A stretch of DNA of 64,000 nucleotides from positions 1-64,000 of the forward strand of contig NZ_NQKI01000008.1 of the NCBI RefSeq assembly GCF_002269125.1, given 5' to 3'. Each line of letters begins with the position of its first letter. Position 1 is the first letter of the stretch. A model generated the notes under the pieces. The model was not told the DNA's origin, searched no databases, and saw only the letters and a program-made list of their open reading frames with translations. Of this stretch, positions 1 to 7,342 are shown piece after piece. A program made the translations under genes and the position numbers. Origin of the DNA: Pseudomonas lundensis. GTDB taxonomy: Bacteria > Pseudomonadota > Gammaproteobacteria > Pseudomonadales > Pseudomonadaceae.

Positions 1-41
1 CGTTTTGAGCAAATAGCGCTGCGTGCCGTGCAAATTACGAC

Positions 42-341
42 TTGCCGCCGCCGCGCAGCAAGTTGATCGGAGCATCCCTAGGTAGAGTTCAAGGTTTTTT
101 ACCCTCTCAAGTCAACAGTAATTCTGAATACGTAAGTCGCATTTATAGCCGGTCGAGCAACACGGCCGCCGATTTCAGGCTCCAGGTGGATTTTGAAGAG
201 GCACGCGCAGATGCAAATTTACTTTACTTGAGAGGCGTAGAAGACAGGAAGAAGAAGTTGAGGGTTGCGCAAAAGAAAATTCGTTATGGGGAAGATGTGC
301 AAAGCGATACAAGTTATGACAGTGATGATTCTTATCGTTAA
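42..341 (+). CDS. Hypothetical protein, probable tail of an Rhs-type polymorphic protein
   Basis: The frame opens just after a stop at 6-8. The first usable start is a TTG at 42, with no convincing ribosome binding site. The product is charged and low-complexity, ending in an Asp/Ser/Tyr-rich tail. The DNA is more AT-rich than the core genes around it. It lies next to an IS remnant and a mini-Rhs gene, so I infer the detached or frameshifted C-terminal tip of a polymorphic (Rhs-like) protein whose conserved part lies left of the window. No family is recognised, and it may not be an expressed gene. Confidence 0.3.
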   Translation: MPPPRSKLIGASLGRVQGFLPSQVNSNSEYVSRIYSRSSNTAADFRLQVDFEEARADANLLYLRGVEDRKKKLRVAQKKIRYGEDVQSDTSYDSDDSYR

Positions 342-536
342 AAGATCAGTGGTGAGTGAAGGTCGCATTGAGTGTCCATGTGTATATCTGTTCGGTTGTC
401 CAGTTATATGATTTGTGATTATGGAAGCTGTTCCAGTCATAGGGAGGGATGATGTTTTTTATCGCTGGGTAAGGTGTTGTTTTCATCATGGTCTGAATCT
501 CTGTTAAAGGGATATGTTCCGCCGTTGTTAAAGTTC

Positions 537-877
537 CTAGGCTCTGTACGAAAAGTAATGTCGCAAACACCGCATGGCACAGGCCAATGAGACCATCGCC
601 GCAAAATTTTTCGCGGGCTTGTCGAACCGTGTAACGATGCGGCGGTTCTCCTTCAACATTGCCCTTATCGGCCAGTAGCCATCGACAGCGTTTGCGGGGG
701 CGACCGCGCAGGCTTGGGGCATAAGCCCTATCCAGCAGCGGTTGATCATTGGCGATATCGCTGGCCTGCCCGCATGAAAGTAGAAAGCGCAGGGGGACGC
801 CATTGGCATCACACAGCATGTGAATTTGGTTGTCAGTCCACCACGGCTGCGTCGCGGAGTTCGTACCGTTTGGCCAT
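537..877 (-). pseudogene. IS5-family transposase remnant with internal deletions and frameshifts
   Basis: Reading the minus strand, the gene starts at the ATG at 877 with MAKRYEL, the usual start of this family. It jumps by deletion to an RRSRGGLTTK segment, then shifts frame into IHMLCDANGVPLRFLLS. It continues through PSLRGRPRKRCRWLLADKG and then switches frame again into LKENRRIVTRFDKPAKNFAA and the C-terminal LRHYFSYRA. Roughly the first third and the central part carrying the DDE region are missing. Only about 110 codons survive of a transposase usually near 250-270 residues, so it is non-functional. Confidence 0.8.
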
Positions 878-966
878 CGTGGGCTCCTGCCTTTGATGGT
901 CGCAGATTTTACGGAATCTCAACGCCCGTGGAATTCAAATGGGTTTTAGCTAATTTCGAACAGAGC
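541..966 (-). mobile_element. Deletion derivative of an IS5-family insertion sequence (about 426 bp)
   Basis: The ends form a terminal inverted repeat. The left end reads GCTCTGTACGAAAA, and the right end in reverse complement reads GCTCTGTTCGAAA. CTAG flanks both ends (537-540 and 967-970), which fits the YTAR-type target duplication of IS5-family elements. Inside lies only a shortened, frameshifted transposase on the minus strand, so the element cannot move by itself but keeps both ends and could in principle be mobilised in trans. Confidence 0.75.
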
Positions 967-1250
967 CTAGGGCAGCCTTTTTACAGCGTACCTCACTCTC
1001 TTTCAGTGCACATTTCTCATCTGCACGTTGGGTGAAAAGGTGCCTTCCTGCCTGTTTCACGAACGTGCTACCGATGTGCTCTATACAGCGCCCTTGCTGT
1101 ATGCCGAAGACAGTAGCGATCTATTAAACCTGATGGCTGCCGACCCGTGTCAGGCTGGGATGTTTCCAGCGCCCACCTGACATAACTGCCAGTAGTCAAC
1201 GTGGGCGAGCGAGCGCAAGCTGATGGTCTCCCTGAGCCGAGTCTAAGCCC

Positions 1251-2318
1251 ATGGCAACCTACCATTACCACTACGACCCCCTCGACCGCCTGATCCAAAC
1301 GGCGGGTATTCAACGCTTCTACAATCAATCGCGAATGACGACGGAGATTGAGGGCACGCAGCGTTATAGCGTGTTCCAACAGGACGGTCAGTTATTGGCG
1401 CAACGGCGACGTGACAGTACGAGCGATGAATGCAGCTTATTGGGCACAGATTTACAGCAGTCGGTGTTGCACGTTGTGGGTGCCGATAAACATCACTCGA
1501 TGGCTTATAACGCTTACGGCCATCGCCCGGTAGAAAGTGGCTTGATTAGTTTATTGGGGTTTAATGGTGAGCGTGCTGATCCCGTGACCGGGCATTATTT
1601 ATTGGGTAATGGGTATAGGGCCTTTAATCCGGTATTGATGCGCTTTAATAGCCCGGACAGTTGGAGCCCATTTGGAAGAGGCGGGATTAATAGTTACGGG
1701 TATTGTGGGGGGGAACCCATTAATAGAGTAGATCGTAATGGGCATTTTTTTGGCTTGGGTTCCCTGATTAAAAACCTGACGTTTGCCCTGGACAAGAGGG
1801 TTTTCAGGATAATGGGAGCTAAAGTGAAACGGGCTTTTAATGTGCAGAAGTTAGCCGAGGGAATGTATCAGTATGAATATCCGTCTAAGCGGGGCGCTAC
1901 GTTGGTAGTACAAGCGCATGGGGATAAACTTCCGAACGGTGATACAGCTATGTTTTCAGGTAAGAACCATTTCGGTGCTGAGGATCTGGTTAGGAAGTTG
2001 GAGGGACGTGGAGTTGATTTTCGGAATTTCGATGAGGTTGAGTTGATAAGTTGTCACTTGGCGGAGGGTGCATTTCCTCAGCAAATGGCTAATTTAACAG
2101 GGCTGCCTGTCAAAGCTTACAAAGGCATGATCTGGTCTTCAGATGTTGGTCTAGCTTTAAAAAGTGCGGGCTTTAAAGGCGATGTCGGCTCGAAAATCAC
2201 GGTCAACCGTGTTAAGAAAGCTGGCTTGATTACACTCGTACCTGAAAGTGAGCTGACTTATCACCGCGAAGTGTTCTTTCCCCAAGCATCTGCCTCTTCA
2301 CGAATACGCGACTCTTGA
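1251..2318 (+). CDS. Mini-Rhs protein: Rhs-associated core with a variable C-terminal domain
   Basis: The 355-residue product begins with a partial YD repeat (YDPLDRLI, residues 9-16). It contains the Rhs-associated core (about 98-165), with LLGFNGERADPVTGHYLLG and RFNSPDSWSPFGRGGINSYG. After DRNGH at 161-165 comes a different, less GC-rich C-terminal domain of about 190 residues, as in polymorphic toxins. That domain has a hydrophobic strand ending in QAHG (His223) and another ending in ISCH (Cys268), a His/Cys pair spaced as in caspase-like or C80-type cysteine peptidases. No N-terminal PAAR domain or long YD shell is present, so it is a short orphan Rhs of the kind common in Pseudomonas. 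No immunity gene is obvious downstream. Confidence 0.8.
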   Translation: MATYHYHYDPLDRLIQTAGIQRFYNQSRMTTEIEGTQRYSVFQQDGQLLAQRRRDSTSDECSLLGTDLQQSVLHVVGADKHHSMAYNAYGHRPVESGLISLLGFNGERADPVTGHYLLGNGYRAFNPVLMRFNSPDSWSPFGRGGINSYGYCGGEPINRVDRNGHFFGLGSLIKNLTFALDKRVFRIMGAKVKRAFNVQKLAEGMYQYEYPSKRGATLVVQAHGDKLPNGDTAMFSGKNHFGAEDLVRKLEGRGVDFRNFDEVELISCHLAEGAFPQQMANLTGLPVKAYKGMIWSSDVGLALKSAGFKGDVGSKITVNRVKKAGLITLVPESELTYHREVFFPQASASSRIRDS

Positions 2319-2552
2319 GCCGCAGGGGAGCGTTGTGCATGGTTTAAGCGCACCCCGCCCTGTTTAAGCGCACATGCCTCACCTGCATTTTGGATGGCAG
2401 GGCTTGGTCTTTGGTGTTTCCCGCAAGTGCTACCGATTTGCTCAAGACCACAGTTCGCGTCGCGCGGCGTCTGTTCACCCCGTTTGCGTCACCGCCCACC
2501 CAGCCCCGTTGCGACGTCGTTTTCAGGCTTTATTGAATGCCCATTCAAGTTT

Positions 2553-2568
2553 AGGCATGGCATTTGCG
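2553..2568 (+). promoter_or_regulatory. Candidate sigma-54 promoter for gbdR
   Basis: The AGGCAT-N5-TTGC element has GG at 2554-2555 and GC at 2566-2567, the exact ten-base gap of -24/-12 promoters, about 87 bp upstream of the gbdR start. Two positions depart from the TGGCAC-N5-TTGC consensus. It lies in the 336-bp gene-free stretch 2319-2654, which also has a direct repeat of GTTTAAGCGCAC at about 2342 and 2363 and no other feature I can support. Confidence 0.45.
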
Positions 2569-2654
2569 TTGTCTTCGCCAAGCCCCCAGCCAAGTGGGCA
2601 ATAACAAGAGCCTGCGCCTGGGCCATTCTCTGCATTGTGTGAGGAGATACTGCG

Positions 2655-3758
2655 ATGACGTCGTTCAACTCCGGGGCTCAACCCCAGAACCGTGCGCCTC
2701 AATCCATCGGCTTTTTGCTGCTGGACAATTTCACGCTCATTTCCCTGGCCTCCGCGATAGAGCCCTTGCGCATGGCCAATCAGTTATCGGGCCGCGAGTT
2801 GTACCGCTGGTCCACGCTCACTGCCGATGGCAGTCAGGTGTGGGCCAGTGACGGCCTGCAGGTGACCCCCGATGCCAGCATGCACAAGGCCCCGGCGCTG
2901 GACATGGTGATTGTGTGCGGCGGTATCGGTATTCAACGCACTGTTACCCGCGAACACGTTTCATGGCTGCAAGGCCAGGCGCGTCAATCCCGCCGTTTGG
3001 GCGCGGTGTGCACCGGCAGTTGGGCCCTGGCGTATGCCGGTTTGCTCGACGGTTTTGATTGCAGCGTGCACTGGGAGTGCCTGGCGTCCATGCAGGAAGC
3101 CTTCCCGCGGGTGTCGATGAGCACCCGTTTGTTCACCCTGGACCGTTGCCGGTTTACCAGCTCGGGCGGGACGGCGCCGCTGGACATGATGCTGCACTTG
3201 ATCAGCCGCGATCATGGGCGCGAGTTGTCAGCGGCGATTTCCGAGATGTTTGTGTACGAGCGTATTCGTAACGAGCAAGACCATCAGCGCGTGCCGCTCA
3301 AGCACATGCTCGGCACCAATCAGCCCAAATTGCAGGAAATCGTGGCGTTGATGGAGGCCAACCTTGAGGAGCCCATCGACCTTGACGAGCTGGCTGAGTA
3401 CGTGACCGTGTCTCGCCGCCAACTGGAGCGGTTGTTCCAGAAATACCTGCACTGCTCGCCGTCGCGTTATTACCTCAAACTGCGGCTGGTGCGGGCCCGG
3501 CAACTGCTCAAGCAAACGCCGATGTCGATTATCGAAGTGGCGGCAGTGTGCGGGTTTGTGTCGACGCCGCACTTTTCGAAATGTTACCGCGAGTATTTTG
3601 GCATCCCGCCACGCGACGAGCGCGTTGGCTCTAATACGGCGCAACAGACCACGCTGGTGCCGATCCCGCAGTCGTTGCTGCTCAGCCCGCTGGCGGGGCC
3701 GATGTCGGCGTTGAATCAGGCGCGCAACGAATCGACCTTCGCCAGTGTGAGGGTGTAG
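2655..3758 (+). CDS. gbdR: AraC-family transcriptional activator GbdR
   Basis: This is the glycine betaine/dimethylglycine-responsive activator of choline and betaine catabolism. Its 367 residues match the family length. The N-terminal half (about 18-190) is a DJ-1/PfpI-like glutamine-amidotransferase fold (GFLLLDNFTLISLASAIEPL; GAVCTGSWALAYAGLLDG). The C-terminal AraC helix-turn-helix lies at about 225-325 (LDELAEYVTVSRRQLERLF and EVAAVCGFVSTPHFSKCYRE). The ATG follows GAGGAG at 2641-2646. It stands alone, upstream of the dgc operon it is expected to activate; gbcA, gbcB and glyA-sox promoters are other likely targets. The name rests on family similarity and on its place beside its known targets. 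Confidence 0.93.
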   Translation: MTSFNSGAQPQNRAPQSIGFLLLDNFTLISLASAIEPLRMANQLSGRELYRWSTLTADGSQVWASDGLQVTPDASMHKAPALDMVIVCGGIGIQRTVTREHVSWLQGQARQSRRLGAVCTGSWALAYAGLLDGFDCSVHWECLASMQEAFPRVSMSTRLFTLDRCRFTSSGGTAPLDMMLHLISRDHGRELSAAISEMFVYERIRNEQDHQRVPLKHMLGTNQPKLQEIVALMEANLEEPIDLDELAEYVTVSRRQLERLFQKYLHCSPSRYYLKLRLVRARQLLKQTPMSIIEVAAVCGFVSTPHFSKCYREYFGIPPRDERVGSNTAQQTTLVPIPQSLLLSPLAGPMSALNQARNESTFASVRV

Positions 3759-3782
3759 CGCACAGGTCGAACCCGGCGGCGA

Positions 3783-4031
3783 TCAGGTGCGTTTGAAGCG
3801 CACCAGCCCCGGTAGCAGTTGTTGGTCGATGGCCTGGCGCACCGCTGGCAAGAGTGTGGCGTTGCCGGTGTAGAGCTTTTCGACCATCTGCTTGAGTGCC
3901 TGCGCGCCGGTTTCACTCAAACCGCACATTGCGCTGTTGCAGGCGTGTTCCGCGCTGCCCGACACCTCAAACCCCAGCGAGCGCAGCTGGTTGACCAGGT
4001 CCACTTCATCAATCAAGTCCGCGTGCATCAT
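3783..4031 (-). CDS. Small conserved-looking hypothetical protein (82 aa)
   Basis: The start at 4031 has a good ribosome binding site (AAGGA, seven bases upstream), and a second ATG follows directly. The product has no signal peptide or membrane segment. It begins acidic (DLIDEVDLVNQL), has two closely spaced cysteines (CNSAMC), and ends basic. The gene converges on gbdR with 24 bp between their stops. I do not recognise the family and assign no function; composition matches the host and the ribosome site supports a real gene. Confidence 0.6.
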   Translation of the reverse strand: MMHADLIDEVDLVNQLRSLGFEVSGSAEHACNSAMCGLSETGAQALKQMVEKLYTGNATLLPAVRQAIDQQLLPGLVRFKRT

Positions 4032-4140
4032 GTTTTTATCCTTCTGCGAGGCATGAACGTGAAGGGATTCTGGTCGCGCCTTAAGCGATGGGCAAGCGCA
4101 CGCTGACTGGATGTCTGATTTGCCTAAAAGCAGGTCGTTT

Positions 4141-4557
4141 TCAGGCCTTCAACAAGGCGGCGCACGCCGTTTTGTAAGCGTCATGTTGATATTTGTTGAG
4201 CGACGCAGGCAGTTCGAACGCGTGCTTTTTGAATTGCGCGGTCAAGGTTTGCGGCGAGAGCAATTGCACGTCGCAGTTGTCCAGCAATTGGATGATGCCC
4301 TCGATCTTGAACGTGGTCGGGCCACCGGCAAACTCGCCTTTTTTACTGCGTTTTTTGATCGCGATGCGTGTGATGCCGTGGGCGCTGACAAACGCAGCAA
4401 GCTGGGCCGCGAAGGCTTTGACCTGAGCGGCGTCTTCATCGTTGTCGAGGGCGATTTTTTTGGTGCTGAGGGGCATGTGTTCCACCCCGTTCTGGCTTTT
4501 ATGGGCCAAGGCGAAGATGGCTTCGCTGCCTTTGATATCGATGCCGCAAATAGTCAT
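4141..4557 (-). CDS. DUF3010 family protein
   Basis: The frame extends upstream, but the product with family features begins at the ATG at 4557 (MTICGIDIKGSEAIFAL), giving 138 residues, the normal DUF3010 length. The family pattern is visible: the N-terminal GIDIKG strand, a central IAIKKRSKKGEFAGG segment, then FKIEGIIQLL and VQLLSPQTL. The fold suggests a small RNase H-like/nucleotidyltransferase-like domain, but its function is unknown. It is monocistronic, with no informative neighbours. Confidence 0.8.
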   Translation of the reverse strand: MTICGIDIKGSEAIFALAHKSQNGVEHMPLSTKKIALDNDEDAAQVKAFAAQLAAFVSAHGITRIAIKKRSKKGEFAGGPTTFKIEGIIQLLDNCDVQLLSPQTLTAQFKKHAFELPASLNKYQHDAYKTACAALLKA

Positions 4558-4720
4558 AAGAAACCTGGTCAGTAAACAAAGGAGCAGATGGTCAGAACTG
4601 GTAGTTCTGACAGTAGAAACACGGCGGGCGGTCATGGATAAGTGGTGGCTCAGAGCGACGCACTGCATCGCTTGCTCTGATTTAAAGCCCGATTTATGTC
4701 TAATTATAGGAAGCATGAAT

Positions 4721-5047
4721 ATGAGCACTAAACAATTGTCCGCCCCTCAAGTATTTGCCCCTGCCGGTAGCACACCGCTCACTGAAATTTCGATCTCAAC
4801 CTACAGAACGGAAGTGATCATAGTTATTAACGGTCTGCCAGGAGGAACGACCGTCACGACGGACTTTAAAGTTAAAGATTTTGGGGCTAAACACGATAAA
4901 GGAACTGCTGTGGCTAACCAGCCACTTAGGATTCCCCTGCAAGCAGCATCGTATAAGCTGCATGAGAATAAGGATGCAGAAATAACTTACACGATCGATG
5001 GTAGCGGAGACATTTCACCTCCGTTGAAAATCAAGATCGTCAAGTAA
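4721..5047 (+). CDS. Small hypothetical protein, predicted beta-rich
   Basis: AGGA at 4708-4711 lies nine bases before the ATG at 4721, so I prefer that start to the ATG at 4715; the product is 108 residues. It alternates short hydrophobic strands with polar turns (TEVIIVINGLPGGTTV, ITYTIDGSGD, LKIKIVK), as in a small immunoglobulin-like beta sandwich. It has no signal peptide. The gene is distinctly more AT-rich than its neighbours and is followed by a strong terminator, which suggests an acquired single-gene unit. I do not recognise the family. Confidence 0.6.
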   Translation: MSTKQLSAPQVFAPAGSTPLTEISISTYRTEVIIVINGLPGGTTVTTDFKVKDFGAKHDKGTAVANQPLRIPLQAASYKLHENKDAEITYTIDGSGDISPPLKIKIVK

Positions 5048-5061
5048 TAAAGTCAGCATTT

Positions 5062-5099
5062 AAGGCAAGCCTTCGCACGGTCGCCAAGGCTTGCCTTTT
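5062..5099 (+). terminator. Rho-independent terminator, possibly bidirectional
   Basis: Two 12-base arms (AAGGCAAGCCTT at 5062-5073 and AAGGCTTGCCTT at 5086-5097) pair perfectly across a 12-base loop. TTTT follows on the plus strand and AA on the other side. It sits between the convergent genes ending at 5047 and 5114 and could stop both. Confidence 0.8.
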
Positions 5100-5113
5100 C
5101 AGTGTCATGCCCC

Positions 5114-5515
5114 TCACTCCTGGCCAATCGACTCCAAGAACTCAGAGCGGTCGTCGCTGACGGCTGCAATGCAGTCGTTTTGGGCAATGTTGAACGCCTC
5201 GGTGCCGGCCGTGGCAGGGAACACCACGACGGCGCAATCGGCGTCACGCTGGTGCAACCACAGCGACTGGGCGGTTTTGATTTTGCTGGTGATGTTGTTG
5301 AGTTGGGTCGGGTTGCTGCCATACAGCGAGGTCATGCGGGCTTGCAGGGCTTCGTAGTTGTCGGTCAGCAACTGCTCGGCGGCGTTGCGGCTGAACACCG
5401 AACACGCCAGGGTTTGCCGGTCGTTTTCGACCGCATCACAGGGGTTGTAGTCGGCATCATCGGCCGCGTATACGCCGCTGGTGATCAACGCCAAGGCCAG
5501 GAGAATCGATTTCAT
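5114..5515 (-). CDS. LprI-like (DUF1311) secreted protein
   Basis: The 133-residue product starts with a cleavable signal peptide (MKSILLALALITSGVYA, then ADDADYNPCD). The mature part has the DUF1311/LprI-type arrangement: N-terminal CDAVENDRQTLACSV, a helix with LLTDNYEALQARM, then LWLHQRDADCAVV and a last Cys in QNDCIAAVSDDRSEFLES. Such periplasmic proteins carry disulfides, and some relatives inhibit lysozyme, but the activity here cannot be read from sequence. The gene is monocistronic and divergent from the dgc operon. Confidence 0.75.
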   Translation of the reverse strand: MKSILLALALITSGVYAADDADYNPCDAVENDRQTLACSVFSRNAAEQLLTDNYEALQARMTSLYGSNPTQLNNITSKIKTAQSLWLHQRDADCAVVVFPATAGTEAFNIAQNDCIAAVSDDRSEFLESIGQE

Positions 5516-5743
5516 TGCGCCTTCCTAATCCAGAGTTGGGACCGATTCTGGCTGAACCGACTCTCAAATAACAGTCAGGCAGCATAGGCCATTAAGCGGC
5601 GGCTATGCGCTTTGTCGTGGCTTGACGCTTTCTGCAATCGCGCTGTCGCTTTTGCACCCGGCCGTTTTTGACCCCCGGCCTATGCTGGCCCCACAGCGCC
5701 GGCAGACGATTCGGCGCCGCAATCGCCACCGAGGGGACGCCTG

Positions 5744-6721
5744 ATGAGCCCAGCCGAGTTGCACGCCGACAGCATCGTTATCGACGGGCTGATCATTGCC
5801 AAATGGAACCGCGAACTGTTCGAAGACATGCGCAAGGGCGGCCTGACCGCTGCCAATTGCACGGTGTCGGTGTGGGAGGGGTTTCAGGCCACGATCAATA
5901 ACATCGTCGCCAGCCAGACACTGATCCGCGAAAACAGTGACCTGGTGATCCCCGTCAAGACCACGGCCGACATTCGCCGGGCGAAAGAGCAGGGCAAGAC
6001 CGGGATTATTTTTGGCTTCCAGAATGCCCATGCGTTTGAAGACCAATTGGGCTATATCGAGATCTTCAAACAGCTCGGGGTGGGCGTGGTGCAGCTGTGC
6101 TACAACACGCAGAACCTGGTGGGCACCGGTTGCTACGAGCGTGACGGCGGGCTCTCGGGTTTCGGTCACGAGGTCGTGGCTGAAATGAACCGCGCCGGGA
6201 TCATGTGCGACCTGTCCCACGTGGGTGCCAAAACCTCGGAAGAGGTCATCCTCGCCTCCACCAAACCGGTCTGTTACTCGCACTGCTTGCCATCCGGCCT
6301 TAAAGAACACCCGCGCAACAAATCCGATGCCGAGCTCACATTCATTGCCGACCATGGGGGCTTTGTCGGCGTGACCATGTTCGCGCCGTTTTTGGCCAAG
6401 GGCATCGACTCGACCATCGACGATTACGCCGAGGCCATCGAATACACCCTCAACCTCGTGGGCGAAGACGCCATCGGTATTGGCACCGACTTCACCCAGG
6501 GCCACGGGCAGGATTTTTTCGAAATGCTGACCCATGACAAAGGCTACGCACGGCGTCTGACCCGCTTCGGCGAGATCATCAACCCGCTGGGTATCCGTAC
6601 GGTGGGCGAGTTCCCCAACCTCACTGAAACACTGCTCAAGCGCGGCCACAGCGAGCGCCTGGTGCGCAAGATCATGGGCGAAAACTGGGTCAACGTGCTC
6701 AAGGACGTGTGGGGCGAGTGA
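5744..6721 (+). CDS. Membrane-dipeptidase-like (peptidase M19) protein of the dgc operon
   Basis: The first gene of the dimethylglycine operon encodes 325 residues (PA5396-like). It has the M19 TIM-barrel layout: VIDG near the N terminus, CDLSHVG with His159, CYSHCLP with His180 and GIGTDF later. Two usual zinc-binding elements are altered: the HxD after VIDG is replaced by LII (16-18), and the bridging glutamate in the next strand appears as FQN (92-94). It may therefore bind one metal or none, and act on something other than dipeptides. It is cotranscribed with a DUF5943 gene and dgcA, so a role in dimethylglycine or betaine metabolism is likely, though unproven. The start at 5744 is preceded by GAGGGGACG. 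Confidence 0.85.
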   Translation: MSPAELHADSIVIDGLIIAKWNRELFEDMRKGGLTAANCTVSVWEGFQATINNIVASQTLIRENSDLVIPVKTTADIRRAKEQGKTGIIFGFQNAHAFEDQLGYIEIFKQLGVGVVQLCYNTQNLVGTGCYERDGGLSGFGHEVVAEMNRAGIMCDLSHVGAKTSEEVILASTKPVCYSHCLPSGLKEHPRNKSDAELTFIADHGGFVGVTMFAPFLAKGIDSTIDDYAEAIEYTLNLVGEDAIGIGTDFTQGHGQDFFEMLTHDKGYARRLTRFGEIINPLGIRTVGEFPNLTETLLKRGHSERLVRKIMGENWVNVLKDVWGE

Positions 6722-6796
6722 CGACCGCAGGCACGCGCTGCGCTCATTTGCGCCAGCGCCAGGCAACTCAGTGAATCAATTTCTGGAGTGGTACCT

Positions 6797-7327
6797 ATGG
6801 CTAAAATCGCCCCGCAACTGCCCATCGAAGTCGACAGCGAAACCGGCGTCTGGACCTCCGATGCCTTGCCGATGCTGTATGTGCCGCGGCACTTTTTCGT
6901 CAACAACCACCGGGGCATCGAGGACGTGCTGGGGGCCGATGCGTACGCCGAGATCCTCTACAAGGCCGGTTACAAATCTGCCTGGCATTGGTGCGAGAAA
7001 GAAGCCGAATGCCACGGCCTTGAAGGTGTTGCGGTGTTCGAACATTACATGAAACGCCTGTCGCAGCGCGGCTGGGGGTTGTTCAACATCCAGGCCATTG
7101 ACCTCGACGCAGGGACGGCCACGGTGACGCTCGAACACTCGTGCTTCGTGTACGTCTACGGCAAGGTCGGGCGCAAGGTCGACTACATGTTCACCGGCTG
7201 GTTTGCGGGGGCGATGGACCAGATTCTGCAAGCCCGTGGCAGCCCGTTGCGCACCGTTGCCGAGCAGGTTTATAGCGGATCGCAAGAAGGCCACGACCAC
7301 GGCCTGTTTACCGTCAAGCCGTTGTAA
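6797..7327 (+). CDS. DUF5943 protein of the dgc operon
   Basis: The gene is PA5397-like with 176 residues. GGAG at 6785-6788 lies eight bases before the ATG at 6797, which is preferred to the in-frame GTG at 6788. The product has no signal peptide. It resembles small V4R/heme-NO-binding-like domains, with FVNNHRGIEDVLG near the N terminus and a C-terminal GWFAGAMDQIL. Family function is unknown. It sits 75 bp after the M19-like gene and 15 bp before dgcA, and its constant place in this operon suggests an accessory or sensing role in dimethylglycine oxidation. Confidence 0.8.
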   Translation: MAKIAPQLPIEVDSETGVWTSDALPMLYVPRHFFVNNHRGIEDVLGADAYAEILYKAGYKSAWHWCEKEAECHGLEGVAVFEHYMKRLSQRGWGLFNIQAIDLDAGTATVTLEHSCFVYVYGKVGRKVDYMFTGWFAGAMDQILQARGSPLRTVAEQVYSGSQEGHDHGLFTVKPL

Positions 7328-7342
7328 GTCGAGGATCGGGAT

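Larger units (their letters stand above)
346..1120 (-). pseudogene. Possible minus-strand frame interrupted by the IS5-like element
   Basis: If the element (541-966) and one CTAG copy are removed, the minus strand has one open frame from just after the TAG at 1121-1123, through the insertion point, to the stop at 346. The left-hand part ends in a Tyr/Trp/His/Asn-rich stretch (PPYDWNSFHNHKSYNW) that looks protein-like. I do not recognise the product and see no clear start codon, so it may be chance. The intact frame over the empty site is the only support. Confidence 0.25.
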
